Below are positions 33,438-42,413 of a stretch of DNA of 64,000 nucleotides, in pieces. The DNA comes from Pseudoxanthomonas gei. Lineage in GTDB: Bacteria; Pseudomonadota; Gammaproteobacteria; Xanthomonadales; Xanthomonadaceae. The notes beneath the pieces are model-generated. The model searched no databases and was not told where the DNA came from. It saw nothing but the letters and a program-made list of their open reading frames with translations. Each line of letters begins with the position of its first letter. Within the stretch, counting starts at the first letter, position 1. Made by a program: the position numbers and the translations under genes. The stretch spans positions 62,001 through 126,000 of the forward strand of contig NZ_QOVG01000002.1 in assembly GCF_010119615.1 (NCBI RefSeq), in the 5' to 3' direction.

Positions 33438-33830
33438 ATGTTCAATCACATCATGGTCGGGTCGAACGACATCGAGCGCTCCGCGCGTTTCTACGGCGCG
33501 GTGCTTGGCGTGCTGGGCGCAGGCGAACCGTTCCGCAATCGCGCGCCCAGCGGCCACCAGCGACTGTTCTATCGCCACGAAGGCAATTCCTTCGGCGTCA
33601 GCGAACCGATCGACGGCGGGCCGGCCACCTGCGCCAACGGCGCCACCATCGGCTTCAAGTGCACCTCGCCCGAGCAGGTGCAGCAGTTCCATGACACCGC
33701 GGTCGCCGCCGGCGGCACCTCCATCGAGGCGCCGCCGGGGCTGCGCAGCAGCGACCTGGGCCAGCTCTACCTGGCCTACGTGCGCGATCCCGATGGCAAC
33801 AAGCTGTGCGCGATCCATCGGCCGAAGTAA
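33438..33830 (+). CDS. VOC family protein (glyoxalase/bleomycin-resistance fold)
   Basis: The 130-residue protein opens with FNHIMVGSNDIERSARFYGAVLG and ends with YVRDPDGNKLCAIH, the typical VOC start and end. His4, Glu and His residues in metal-binding positions are kept (NHIMVG, DPDGNK). It may be a lyase, dioxygenase or binding protein; substrate unknown. It is an isolated gene. Confidence 0.82.
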   Translation: MFNHIMVGSNDIERSARFYGAVLGVLGAGEPFRNRAPSGHQRLFYRHEGNSFGVSEPIDGGPATCANGATIGFKCTSPEQVQQFHDTAVAAGGTSIEAPPGLRSSDLGQLYLAYVRDPDGNKLCAIHRPK

Positions 33831-33986
33831 GGAAACAACGCGCTTCGGCTGCATCCGCTCGTGACCGGCCCAAGCTGATCGATTCGGGCTGATCCATGCG
33901 AGCTCAGGGTTAATCCAGTGGGCGCCGGCGTTCGTGCGCCCCCGGACCGATGCGCCCAATGAAGGCGCACCGGCCCGCCAGCCGGC

Positions 33987-35348
33987 TCAGTGCAGCTTGC
34001 GCAACTGGGTCCGGAACATGTACCTGCCGACTTTCTCGCCCAGCTCCACTGCCGCCGTGCAGCCGGTGCGGAAATGGATGCCGCCGTAGACGCGTGCCGA
34101 GGCCGATTCGTCGGCCGCCTGGGACAGGCGTGTGTAGCTGCGGCTCACCGCCGGCGGCAGTCCGGTCGCCGTGTAGGTGAAGGGCACCTCATCGGTCCTG
34201 AAGGTATCGCGCAGCACTTCGGTGGCCGCGCCGATGGTGCTGGGCAGCCCGCAGGTGTAGTCCGGATAGGGCGGCGTGGTGATGTAGGAAGTCCACTCCG
34301 GGTCCGGCGCGGTGCCCGGGTTGCCATCGTTGGCCCAGCGGATGGCGGTGTACGGGCGCCAGAAGTTGTAGTGGTACTTGCCGCGGAACGTGACCACCAG
34401 TGCATCGCTCACCGCCATGTTCATCACCGCGTACAGCCGCGCGTTGTCCCAGGGATCGGAGCTGCGGCCGGCCAGGATGACCCGCGTGAAGCCATTGAGG
34501 TTCTGGCCGCCACCCGGCCAGAAGCGCGCGATCCGGCTTTCTTCCGAATCGGGCGCCGCATTGCGCACCGCGAACGAGCCGACCTGTTTCACTTCGTTGT
34601 AGTCGCGTGCGTAGGCCTTGCCGCGCAGGTTCAGGAAGGGGCTGCCGCCTGCCCGGAACTGCATGCTGCTGACCAGGCCGAAGGGCGTGACGCTGCCCCA
34701 GCCGCCGTACTGCGGATACGGCGCCGGCGCGGCCGGCAGGGGCAGCGTCGGCTGGTAGACACCGGCGGCCGGTGCCAGCGTATAGGGCACGTGCGGCGTG
34801 GCCGATCCATCGGCTTGCCGCAAGGCCAGGATGGCGGCGGCCGCATTGGCGCCGACGGCCTCGCCCGCGCTGACGCAACCGGGCAATGCGGCCGGGCAGG
34901 CCGGCAGGGCCGCGATGTAGGCGGTGTACGCGGCGTTCACCACATCGGCACGCGTCGGCAGCGTCGCCACCAGCACGTCGCGCGCGGCCCGGGCCACGGC
35001 GGCATCCGGCGAGGCATTGGGGTTGCCGGGGCTGATGACGGTGTAGGGCCGGTAGCGCCGGTCGATCGCGTTCAGGGCATCGTGCACGGCGATATGCACC
35101 ATCGCGAAGATCCGGAACTGCTGGGGCGCGCCGCCGGCCGTGGCGATGACCTGGTTGGCCTGGGCGTTCCAGTCGGTGACCGCATCGGCCCAGGCGGTGG
35201 CCGGCGCCACCAGGGTCAGCGCGCTGGCGAGCAGCCAGCGACGTGGCGAGCGGAGGGAAGCGCCACGGGGTCGCGGTCCATGGGTGTCCGGGACGGTAGT
35301 GGCTGCTGCCGTGGGCGCGCGGTGGGGGGAGTGCGTGGTCTGGCTCAT
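33987..35348 (-). CDS. Vanadium-dependent haloperoxidase-like protein lacking the acid-base His of the PSGH motif
   Basis: The 453-residue protein has a twin-arginine-like signal (RSPRRWLLASALTLVAPATAWA, cleavage near 54). The vanadate site is largely kept: Lys324 and Arg331 in KYHYNFWRPYTAIR, and Arg419 and His425 in ARVYGGIH, with exactly the spacing of fungal chloroperoxidase Lys353/Arg360 and Arg490/His496. The third motif, normally PSGH, reads TCGLPS here, so Leu368 takes the place of the acid-base His404. It is divergent from a CadC-like regulator gene, 150 bases away. Predicted exported; peroxidase activity doubtful, phosphatase-like or binding role possible. Confidence 0.8.
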   Translation of the reverse strand: MSQTTHSPHRAPTAAATTVPDTHGPRPRGASLRSPRRWLLASALTLVAPATAWADAVTDWNAQANQVIATAGGAPQQFRIFAMVHIAVHDALNAIDRRYRPYTVISPGNPNASPDAAVARAARDVLVATLPTRADVVNAAYTAYIAALPACPAALPGCVSAGEAVGANAAAAILALRQADGSATPHVPYTLAPAAGVYQPTLPLPAAPAPYPQYGGWGSVTPFGLVSSMQFRAGGSPFLNLRGKAYARDYNEVKQVGSFAVRNAAPDSEESRIARFWPGGGQNLNGFTRVILAGRSSDPWDNARLYAVMNMAVSDALVVTFRGKYHYNFWRPYTAIRWANDGNPGTAPDPEWTSYITTPPYPDYTCGLPSTIGAATEVLRDTFRTDEVPFTYTATGLPPAVSRSYTRLSQAADESASARVYGGIHFRTGCTAAVELGEKVGRYMFRTQLRKLH

Positions 35349-35498
35349 GTCCTTGCTCCGGTGCGGGTGGGAGGGTTCCCACGCCGCACCGTGCGGGCCT
35401 GGCGCTGCCGGAGCCATGATCAAACGCTGATATTGTGCTGACATCGTCCTCCGGCGCCCCTGCGGCGGCTGCCACGGGCTACGGGAGTCCAGGACGCC
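35349..35498. promoter_or_regulatory. Divergent promoter region between haloperoxidase-like gene and CadC-like regulator
   Basis: These 150 bases are the only upstream DNA of both genes. An AT-richer patch (AAACGCTGATATTGTGCTGA, near 35421-35440) is the likely core promoter. The regulator probably binds here. No clear repeat was identified. Confidence 0.45.
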
Positions 35499-37616
35499 AT
35501 GCACAGCCTTCGCCTCGGAGACGTCACCGTTGATCCTGCCGCCGGGACCATGGTGGGGCCGGCCGGCCGCGAACAGCTGGACCCCAAGGTCATGCAGGTG
35601 CTGGTGGTGCTGGCGCGACGGGCGGGGGAAGTCGTGCCCCGCCACGAGTTGCTGGAGGAGGTCTGGCCGGGCGTGGTGGTCGGCGATGACGTCGTGTCGC
35701 GCTGCATCTACCAGTTGCGCCGCCACCTGCGCCAGGCCGGAGGCGAGCGGCGCCATGCCGCGCTGGTCGAAACCCTGCCCAAGCGCGGCTACCGGCTGAA
35801 CGGTGCACCCGCCGTGGGGCCGCCGCCGGCGATTTCCTCCGCCCACGCAACGCCCGCCGCCCGCGCCCGCCCGCGCTGGCCGCTGGCCGTGGGGCTGGTG
35901 GCCGGGGTCATGGCCGTCGCCGCCGGCCTGGCGTGGCGGTCGACCGGTCGCACCGATGCGGACTGGCCCAACCCGCTGGCGGGCGCGCGCTTCACCCGCG
36001 TCACCGACTTCGAAGGCGTGGCACCAAGCGTTGCGATCTCGCGCGACGGCTCCCGTATCGCCTTCCTTGCCAGCGGCGACGGCCCACTCGATGCCTGGAT
36101 CACCGGCGCCGGCACGGGCGAGTTCCGCAACCTCACCCGCGGCCGCGTCCCCGGTATCGACAACCCCGTGCGCAGCCTGGCGTTCACGCCCTACGGCTCG
36201 CAGCTGGCGGTGTGGACGCGCAACGTGGATGCCGCCGGCGCCGAAACCATCGATACCTGGGCGGTGCCCTCCACTGGGGGCCTGCCACATCGGTACCTGG
36301 ACAATGTCGCCGAAGTGGACTGGTCGCCCGATGGCAGGCGCCGGGTCTCGCACCCGGCCGCCCCGGGCGACCCGCTGTCCGTGGCCGATGCGGGCCAGCC
36401 GGCCGGCCGCCAGATCTACATCGCACCCAACGGCATCCATTGCCATTACCCGCTGTGGTCGCCGGACGGGGCTTTCATCTATTTCGTCCAGGGCCGCCCG
36501 CCCGATGACATGGACGTGTGGCGAATACCGTCTGCAGGGGGCCAGGCCGAACGCATCACCCGGCACGGCTCCCGCGTGTCCCACCCGGTGTTCCTGGACA
36601 GCAGGACGCTGGCTTACCTGGCGACGGCCGCAGATGGTTCGGGCCCGTGGCTGCATGGCATGGACCTCGAACGCCGCATCGCCCATCGCCTCGGGCCGGA
36701 GCTGGCCGAGTACACCTCGCTGGCCGCCAGCGCCAATGGACGCCGGCTGGTCGCGACCCAGGCCACGCCGCGGACCAGCCTGTGGCGGGTGCCGGTCATG
36801 GCGCGCGTCGCGAGTGAGACGGACGCCCGCCGCATCGGCCTGCCGGTGGCCGGCGGACGCTCGCCGCGTGCCGGCCCGGGTTATCTGCTGGTGGTTTCAC
36901 CCAGCGATGGCCGTGGCATTGGGAGGCTCGCGACCGCCGACAACCGCATGACCGAACTCTGGAACGGCGGACCGGAGCGCTTGGTCGCCGGCCCGGCCAT
37001 CGACCCGGTGCGCCAGCGCATCGCCTTCACCACGACCGCGCGGGGCAGCACCCGGCTGCAGGTGATGGACGCCGATGGCAGCGGCCTGCGCGCGCTGGCC
37101 GCCCACCTGCAGGTCACCGGCGCACCGGCCTGGTCGCCCGACGGAAAAGCGATCCTGGTCGCGGTCACGCAGGGCCTCGACACGCGCCTGTTCAAGGTGC
37201 CCGTGGACGGCGCGCCGGCCACGCCTTTCGCCGCCGACTATTCCCGCGACGCCACCTTTTCGCCGGACGGGAGCTTCCTGGTCTTCAACGGGGCCGACGT
37301 GGGCCCGACCTTCCCGGTCAAGGCCCTGGGGGCTGATGGGCAGCCACGGGACGTGCCCGACCTGGTCCTGCCACGGGGCACCCGGCACCTGGTATTCCTG
37401 CCCGGCAGCAATGCGCTGGTCGTGCTTCGGGGACCGGCGCACAAGCGTGACTTCTGGCGGGTCGACCTGGACACCGGCCGCGAACGCCAGTTGACCGACT
37501 TCGGCTCGGCGTTCGCCATCGGCGAGTTCGACGTTTCGGCCGATGGGCGCGAAATCATCTTCGACCAGCTGCGCGAGGAATCGGATGTCGTGCAGATCGA
37601 TCTGCGTCGGCGCTAG
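35499..37616 (+). CDS. CadC-like membrane transcription regulator with TolB/WD40-type periplasmic sensor
   Basis: The 705-residue one-component regulator has an OmpR-type winged helix at about 1-103 (LDPKVMQVLVVLARRAGEVV, then VSRCIYQLRRHLRQ and TLPKRGYRL). A Pro/Ala linker and one membrane helix follow (about 127-146, WPLAVGLVAGVMAVAAGLAW). The remaining 550 residues are PD40/WD40-like repeats (ISRDGSRIAF, WSPDGAFIYF, WSPDGKAILV, FSPDGSFLVF), forming beta-propeller-like sensor modules. Such proteins act at the membrane without phosphorylation. It likely controls itself and the divergent haloperoxidase-like gene. Confidence 0.87.
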   Translation: MHSLRLGDVTVDPAAGTMVGPAGREQLDPKVMQVLVVLARRAGEVVPRHELLEEVWPGVVVGDDVVSRCIYQLRRHLRQAGGERRHAALVETLPKRGYRLNGAPAVGPPPAISSAHATPAARARPRWPLAVGLVAGVMAVAAGLAWRSTGRTDADWPNPLAGARFTRVTDFEGVAPSVAISRDGSRIAFLASGDGPLDAWITGAGTGEFRNLTRGRVPGIDNPVRSLAFTPYGSQLAVWTRNVDAAGAETIDTWAVPSTGGLPHRYLDNVAEVDWSPDGRRRVSHPAAPGDPLSVADAGQPAGRQIYIAPNGIHCHYPLWSPDGAFIYFVQGRPPDDMDVWRIPSAGGQAERITRHGSRVSHPVFLDSRTLAYLATAADGSGPWLHGMDLERRIAHRLGPELAEYTSLAASANGRRLVATQATPRTSLWRVPVMARVASETDARRIGLPVAGGRSPRAGPGYLLVVSPSDGRGIGRLATADNRMTELWNGGPERLVAGPAIDPVRQRIAFTTTARGSTRLQVMDADGSGLRALAAHLQVTGAPAWSPDGKAILVAVTQGLDTRLFKVPVDGAPATPFAADYSRDATFSPDGSFLVFNGADVGPTFPVKALGADGQPRDVPDLVLPRGTRHLVFLPGSNALVVLRGPAHKRDFWRVDLDTGRERQLTDFGSAFAIGEFDVSADGREIIFDQLREESDVVQIDLRRR

Positions 37617-37705
37617 CGCGGCACGCCACAATGCAGTGACGCGTGGGGAGGGAGTCGATCCGCCCGCGTGCGCTCGCAAACACAGCAAACACACGAGGGG
37701 AATGC

Positions 37706-38200
37706 ATGGGACCGATATCGAAGAGGGCGCTGCTTGTCGTGCTGGCAGCCTGGGTCGGCCAGGCGACCGCAGGAGAAACCACCGACTTGTTCAGTGGTCG
37801 CTACGGCCACGACGCCAGCGAGCCTGCATATGCGCCAGTGTGGGAGTTGAAGCGTGGGGGCGAGGGCTGGCAGGCCGTCGTCGCGGTGATCGAGGGCGAG
37901 TCCGTCGATGCGTACCGGTTGTCGTCCGCGGGGCGTGGCGCCTTCTGGCAAAAGATGCACTGGCCCGTCGCCACCGCCGCGGACGCCGACTGCATCTCGT
38001 GGGGCGAGGCGCCGCCGGATCTGATGGCGATGCTGCAGGAAGCGCCTGCGGTCGCGCCGCCGGACACGTTTGGGGAAGCGCTGATCTGCCATGTGCCGGC
38101 CGCCTCGCGGCACGCCATCGACTGGCTGGCCGATGCCACGGAGGACTGGTTTTACTACGACCCGATGGCGGGCATCATGTCGGTGCGCCAGTTGCACTGA
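37706..38200 (+). CDS. Secreted protein of unknown function
   Basis: The 164-residue protein has a signal peptide (RALLVVLAAWVGQATAG) and a mature part beginning ETTDLFSGRYGHDASEP. Two cysteines lie in the mature part (ADCISWG and ALICHVP). No family is recognised. GAGGGG five bases before the ATG at 37706 decides the start over an upstream ATG. It follows the CadC-like gene by 89 bases in the same direction and may be co-transcribed. Confidence 0.65.
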   Translation: MGPISKRALLVVLAAWVGQATAGETTDLFSGRYGHDASEPAYAPVWELKRGGEGWQAVVAVIEGESVDAYRLSSAGRGAFWQKMHWPVATAADADCISWGEAPPDLMAMLQEAPAVAPPDTFGEALICHVPAASRHAIDWLADATEDWFYYDPMAGIMSVRQLH

Positions 38201-38409
38201 CCAGCTGCATCGACCAGCTGCATTGACGCATTGAATGGCGCGATGGCCCCGTAGGGCCGGGCGGGGCCCTCTGTTATGACCCTGCCCTCAGGCGCCCTGG
38301 TCACCGATGCGGCATCCCGCGTGCGCGGGTCGGTTTTTCCATTGCGTGCTGATCTGTATTTCACGCAGGGGCCGGTATTGATATGGGCTCCACCGCATCG
38401 ACCTGACCG

Positions 38410-39462
38410 ATGGCCAAGCGCCCCGCCGCCCGCAAGACTTCCACCACCCGGGCCAAGCCCGGAGCGAAGGCCGCTGCACGCGAAACGGCGCCGGTGCTGA
38501 CCGCGGCGAAGGCGAAGAAGGCGGTCAGCAAGGTCGCCGCCAAGCTTGATCCGACCCAGCCCACCGCCACGCGCGCGCAGAGTGGCAAGTCCACCCGACG
38601 CCCGGCCATCGAGGCCCTGATCCGGGTGGCACGCGGCAGCCTGCCGGTCGCGCTGGCGCACCGGTTCATCGATGCCGACCTGTTGTCGCAGGCGGCCGCG
38701 CTGGCCCTGTATGCCTTGCTGTCGCTGGCGCCGTTGCTGTTGATACTGGTGTGGCTGACCAGCGGCATCCTGCCCGACGCCCAGGAAGCGTTGATGCAGC
38801 AGATCGCAGCCCTGGTCGGCAGCGAAGCCGAGCAGGTCGCGCGCACCATCGTCAGCAACGCAGCGCAGCGGCCCGACACCGGTTCCATCGCCGGCTGGTG
38901 GAGCCTGGCCCTGCTGTTCGTCGGCGCCACTGCGGTGTTCGCCCAGCTGCAGGACGTGCTGAACCGGATCTTCCGCACCGACGCCACCGCCTTGCCGGGG
39001 CTGAAGGCGTGGCTGCGCAAGCGCGTGTTCTCGCTGGGACTGGTGTTCGCGCTGGGCTTCCTGCTGGTGGTGTCGATGACCCTCAGCACCGCGATGCAGC
39101 TGCTGTTCGGCCGCGTGGAATGGATGCTGCCGCTGGTGGCGACGGCGGCCACGTGGCTGGTGTATGCACTGGCGTTCGCGCTGATGTACCACTACCTGCC
39201 CGACCGCCGCGTCGGCTGGCGGCGCGCGCTGGGCGGTGGCGCGGCCACGGCGCTGTTGTTCATGCTGGGGCGCGCGGCTATCGCCTGGTACGTGGGCCGC
39301 GTCGATCCCGGCTCGGCCTATGGCTCGATGGGCACCCTCGTGCTGGCGCTGGTGTGGATCTACTACGCGGCGCTGGTGGTGTTCATCGGCGCGTTGCTCA
39401 CGGCCGTGGTGGATGAGCGCGCCAAGGCACGTGCTGGCGCGCGCAAGCCCAAGGCGGGTTGA
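38410..39462 (+). CDS. YihY/BrkB family inner-membrane protein
   Basis: The 350-residue protein has a basic, Ala/Lys-rich N-terminal extension (1-60, with KKAVSKVAAK) that resembles the H1-like protein in composition, then the family core with about six membrane helices: LSQAAALALYALLSLAPLLL, TAVFAQLQDVLNRIF, ALMYHYLPDRRVGWRRALGG and SAYGSMGTLVLALVWIYY. YihY/BrkB proteins are of unsettled function, once called tRNA-processing RNase BN in error. The extended basic N-terminus is unusual and might contact nucleic acid or acidic lipid. Confidence 0.85.
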   Translation: MAKRPAARKTSTTRAKPGAKAAARETAPVLTAAKAKKAVSKVAAKLDPTQPTATRAQSGKSTRRPAIEALIRVARGSLPVALAHRFIDADLLSQAAALALYALLSLAPLLLILVWLTSGILPDAQEALMQQIAALVGSEAEQVARTIVSNAAQRPDTGSIAGWWSLALLFVGATAVFAQLQDVLNRIFRTDATALPGLKAWLRKRVFSLGLVFALGFLLVVSMTLSTAMQLLFGRVEWMLPLVATAATWLVYALAFALMYHYLPDRRVGWRRALGGGAATALLFMLGRAAIAWYVGRVDPGSAYGSMGTLVLALVWIYYAALVVFIGALLTAVVDERAKARAGARKPKAG

Positions 39463-39521
39463 TCATCGAGTGGCGGGCGGTCGACCGGCCGCATCGGGTC
39501 GAGCCGCCACGCGCGCCAGCG

Positions 39522-40001
39522 TCAGCCGCGCCGTGCCGCTTCGATCGCGGCGATGTCGATCTTGCCCATGGTCATCATGGCCTCGAACGCACGCTGGGCC
39601 GCCGCGCGGTCGGGGTCGGTGATCGCCTCGGTCAGCGCACGCGGCGTGATCTGCCAGGACAGGCCCCATTTGTCCTTGCACCAGCCACAGGCGCTTGCCT
39701 GGCCGCCGTTGTCGACGATGGCATTCCACAAGCGGTCGGTCTCGGCCTGGTCGTCGGTGGCCACCTGGAACGAAAACGCTTCGCTGTGCTTGAACGCCGG
39801 GCCGCCGTTGAGGCCCAGGCAGGGGATGCCCAGCACGGTGAACTCGACGGTGAGTTCATCGCCCTGTTTGCCCGAGGGGAAATCACCGGGCGCCCGATGC
39901 ACCGCGCCCACCGCGCTGTCGGGGAAGGTCCGGGCGTAGAAGGTGGCCGCCTCGAGCGCGGTGCCGTCGTACCACAGGCAGAGGGTGTTCTTGCTGTTCA
40001 T
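39522..40001 (-). CDS. PhnB-like VOC protein (PF06983 type)
   Basis: The 159-residue protein begins TLCLWYDGTALEAATFYARTFPDS and contains VEFTVLGIPCLGLNGGPAF, FQVATDDQAETDRLW, and CKDKWGLSWQITPRAL. This is the pattern once annotated as 3-demethylubiquinone methyltransferase-like but now seen as a VOC-fold protein without methyltransferase motifs. The start at 40001 has GGAG at 9 bases. The REPIN array begins about 100 bases upstream. Confidence 0.83.
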   Translation of the reverse strand: MNSKNTLCLWYDGTALEAATFYARTFPDSAVGAVHRAPGDFPSGKQGDELTVEFTVLGIPCLGLNGGPAFKHSEAFSFQVATDDQAETDRLWNAIVDNGGQASACGWCKDKWGLSWQITPRALTEAITDPDRAAAQRAFEAMMTMGKIDIAAIEAARRG

Positions 40002-40104
40002 GGGGTTACTCCGGAAGGCGGGGATCAACGCGCAGGACCGCCTTTTTACCGCTTGAATGTTAGGGAAGCCTTAAGACCGCCAGAGCGCCTGCGCCGGCCC
40101 GGCC

Positions 40105-40755
40105 TCTGATGTAGGAGCGACGCGAGTCGCGAAGCCAGGACATGACGTGACCCGACAATGATCGCAATCAGGCAATGCGAGCTTCGCGACTCGCGTCGCT
40201 CCTGCAAAAGCGCTATGCCTGCCGCCGGGTCGGCGCGGCGGGCACAGCCGGCCGTCAACCACCTCCTCCCTGAAAGTTGGATCCTGGCCCGTGCCGGGAT
40301 GACGGCCTGCAGTGCTGCCGTCTGATGTAGGAGCGACGCAAGTCGCGAAGCCAGGACATCACATGACCAGGCAATGATCGCAATCAGGCAATGCGAGCTT
40401 CGCGACTCGCGTCGCTCCTACAAAAAACGCTACGTCTGCCGCCGGGTCGGCGCGGCGGGCACAGCCGGCCGTCAACCACCTCCTCCCTGAAAGTTGGATC
40501 CTGGCCCGTGCCGGGATGACGACCTGCACGGCCGGCGTCTGATGCAGGAGCGACGCAAGTCGCGAAGCCAGGACATCACATGACCAGGCAATGATCGCGA
40601 TCAGGCAATGCGAGCTTCGCGACTCGCGTCGCTCCTACAAAAACACTGCGCCTATCGCTGGGTCCGCGCATCGGGGACAGCCCGGCCTCGCTCACCTTTT
40701 CCCTGGAAGTTGGATCCCGGCCAGCGCCGGGAGGACGAACTGTTCGGCGGCATTT
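40105..40755. repeat. Tandem array of three 216-217 bp units of a GTAGGAGCGACGCGAGTCGCGAAGC REPIN
   Basis: The anchor TGTAGGAGCGACGC recurs at 40110 and 40326, and as TGCAGGAGCGACGC at 40543. Each unit opens with GTAGGAGCGACGCGAGTCGC, closed about 65 bases on by its inverted copy (GCGACTCGCGTCGCTCCTAC). A constant spacer follows (CCGGGTCGGCGCGGCGGGC, then CACCTCCTCCCTGAAAGTTG and GATCCTGGCCCGTGCCGGGATGACG split over 25 bases). The third unit is the most diverged. No gene is present between 40002 and 40762. Confidence 0.9.
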
Positions 40756-40762
40756 AAAGCGC

Positions 40763-41404
40763 TCACGGCAGCTCGTTGCCCGAATGCGGGTCGATCGAAT
40801 ACGGATGCACTTCGGGCAGGAAGCCTGGTTGCGACTGCACGCGTTCCAGCCAGGCACGGAAGTGCGGATACGCGGCCAGCGACAGTCCCGCGTCTTCGGC
40901 GCGGCTGGCATAGGCGAAGATCGAGATGTCGGCGATGGAGTAACGCCCATCGACGATGAAGAGGCGCGTGGCCAGCTCGTCATCCAGCAAGGCCAGGGTA
41001 CGCAGCGCGGCCTTGCGCTTGCCGGCGACCAGGGTCGCGTCGCGATGCGGCAGCTTCCCGGTCAGGGTCCAGTAGCGCAGCGAGCCGATGCTCATTTCCA
41101 CCTGTTCCTGTTCGAATGACAACCACTGGTGGACCTTGGCGCGCAGGTAGCGATCGGCGGGCAGGTAATCACTGCCGTCTGCCAGGTACGCGAGGATGGC
41201 GTTGGATTCGGCCAGGGTGCGGCCATCCTCAAGTCCCAGCGCCGGCACCTTGCCGGACGGATTCACGCGCAGGAATGCAGGCTGCCGACCCTCGCCTTCG
41301 AAAATGCTCACCGGTATGGCCTGGTAGGGCAGGCCGAGATGGTGCAGCAGCTGCCGCACTTTCCATGCGTTGCGCGAAGGCAGGTAGTCGTAGAGCTTGA
41401 GCAT
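40763..41404 (-). CDS. Glutathione S-transferase family protein
   Basis: The 213-residue protein has a thioredoxin-like N-terminal domain (LKLYDYLPSRNAWKVRQLL, where Ser10 or nearby residues would activate glutathione; NPSGKVPALGLEDGRTLAES with the cis-Pro and the ES glutathione-binding pair). An all-helical C-terminal domain has VDGRYSIADISIFAY. It conjugates or reduces electrophiles with glutathione. Not assigned to a class. The frame running upstream to 41851 is not supported. Confidence 0.88.
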   Translation of the reverse strand: MLKLYDYLPSRNAWKVRQLLHHLGLPYQAIPVSIFEGEGRQPAFLRVNPSGKVPALGLEDGRTLAESNAILAYLADGSDYLPADRYLRAKVHQWLSFEQEQVEMSIGSLRYWTLTGKLPHRDATLVAGKRKAALRTLALLDDELATRLFIVDGRYSIADISIFAYASRAEDAGLSLAAYPHFRAWLERVQSQPGFLPEVHPYSIDPHSGNELP

Positions 41405-41784
41405 GCGGGCAGGCCGTTGACGGGCCTGCAGTGTCGCGGCAGTCGCGCGCCGGCGATATCCGAATCCTGCACTCGCGTCGATGCGCCTGGCCCCGGTGCG
41501 GAAGTGCGGTGTCTGCAGCGACACCGCGGACTGCAACCGGACCACCTGCAGCGCGTTCGCCGGTTGTCCCTGCACGCGCCGCCCCGGTCTGTCCGACCCT
41601 GCAGTCCGGCCGCGTTGTCCCGACTGAGCGGACCCCACTCCCACGGGAGCGGCCGCGGTCGGTGGGTGCGAGGAGGCAGCACGTGGCCCGGCAGGCGCGC
41701 GGCCATGGCCGGGATCCCCGAGCCCATTCAATTTCCCGTGGCGCAAACCCTTGCCGTTGCAGCGCCACCACCGGAGACACTTCC
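41405..41784. other. Intergenic region without recognised genes
   Basis: This 380-base region lies between the divergent GST and cupin genes and must hold both promoters. It is GC-rich. No confident -10 element, hairpin or short gene stands out. CCACTCCCACGGGAGCGG near 41635 is a weak inverted repeat. Confidence 0.45.
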
Positions 41785-42153
41785 ATGAATCAGAACAACC
41801 TGCGGGTTGCCTGCGCGATGGCGCTGGCCTTTTCCGTGCCGTGTTCCGCACAGGACCTGGCGGTGACCGCCGGTTCGCAGGCCAAGGTCGTGCTGGACAA
41901 CGCCAGGGTACGGGTGGTGCAGCTGGAGATCCCGCCAGGCGGCAAGACCGGCATGCACTCGCATGGCGACAACCTCGTCGTCTACCTCACCGACGGCGAC
42001 GCCATCCAGACCCTCGCCGACGGCTCCAGCAAATCCCGCCACACCACCGCTGGCGAAGTGCTGTGGAGCGATCCGGTGACCCACGACACCCGCAACACCG
42101 GCAAGGCGCCGGTGAAGGTGGTGGTGATCGAGTTGAAGGAACCGGCGAAGTAG
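41785..42153 (+). CDS. Secreted small cupin-domain protein
   Basis: The 122-residue protein has a signal peptide (NNLRVACAMALAFSVPCSA, then QD). The body is a single cupin barrel: VQLEIPPGGKTGMHSHGDNL gives the first metal motif (HSHGDN), and TAGEVLWSDPVTHDTRNTG the second. It probably lies in the periplasm and binds a metal or small ligand. The start has GGAGACACTTCC upstream. Confidence 0.75.
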   Translation: MNQNNLRVACAMALAFSVPCSAQDLAVTAGSQAKVVLDNARVRVVQLEIPPGGKTGMHSHGDNLVVYLTDGDAIQTLADGSSKSRHTTAGEVLWSDPVTHDTRNTGKAPVKVVVIELKEPAK

Positions 42154-42413
42154 CGTTTGCACGCTGGGCCGGCGCGCGCCGGTGGGTCGGCGTTGTTCCC
42201 CGCTCCCGGTGGCAGGAGCGGGGAATGCATCTTGCAGCGGCCACCATGGTCTGGGTGCGCGTCAACCATGACCTGGAGTACGCGTACGAAGTGCAGCTGC
42301 TGCGCAGATTCTGAAACTGCGGCTGAAGTGCGTGCCGTTGCGAACGCATCGTCGTGACATGGACAACACATCGGCGTGCCTACGATGCAGCTCCGTATCG
42401 AGGAGAACACGCC

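Noticed and set aside
35349..36686. Minus-strand upstream extension of the haloperoxidase-like frame
   Set aside because: It runs through the regulator gene in antisense. The signal peptide at 35348 marks the real start.
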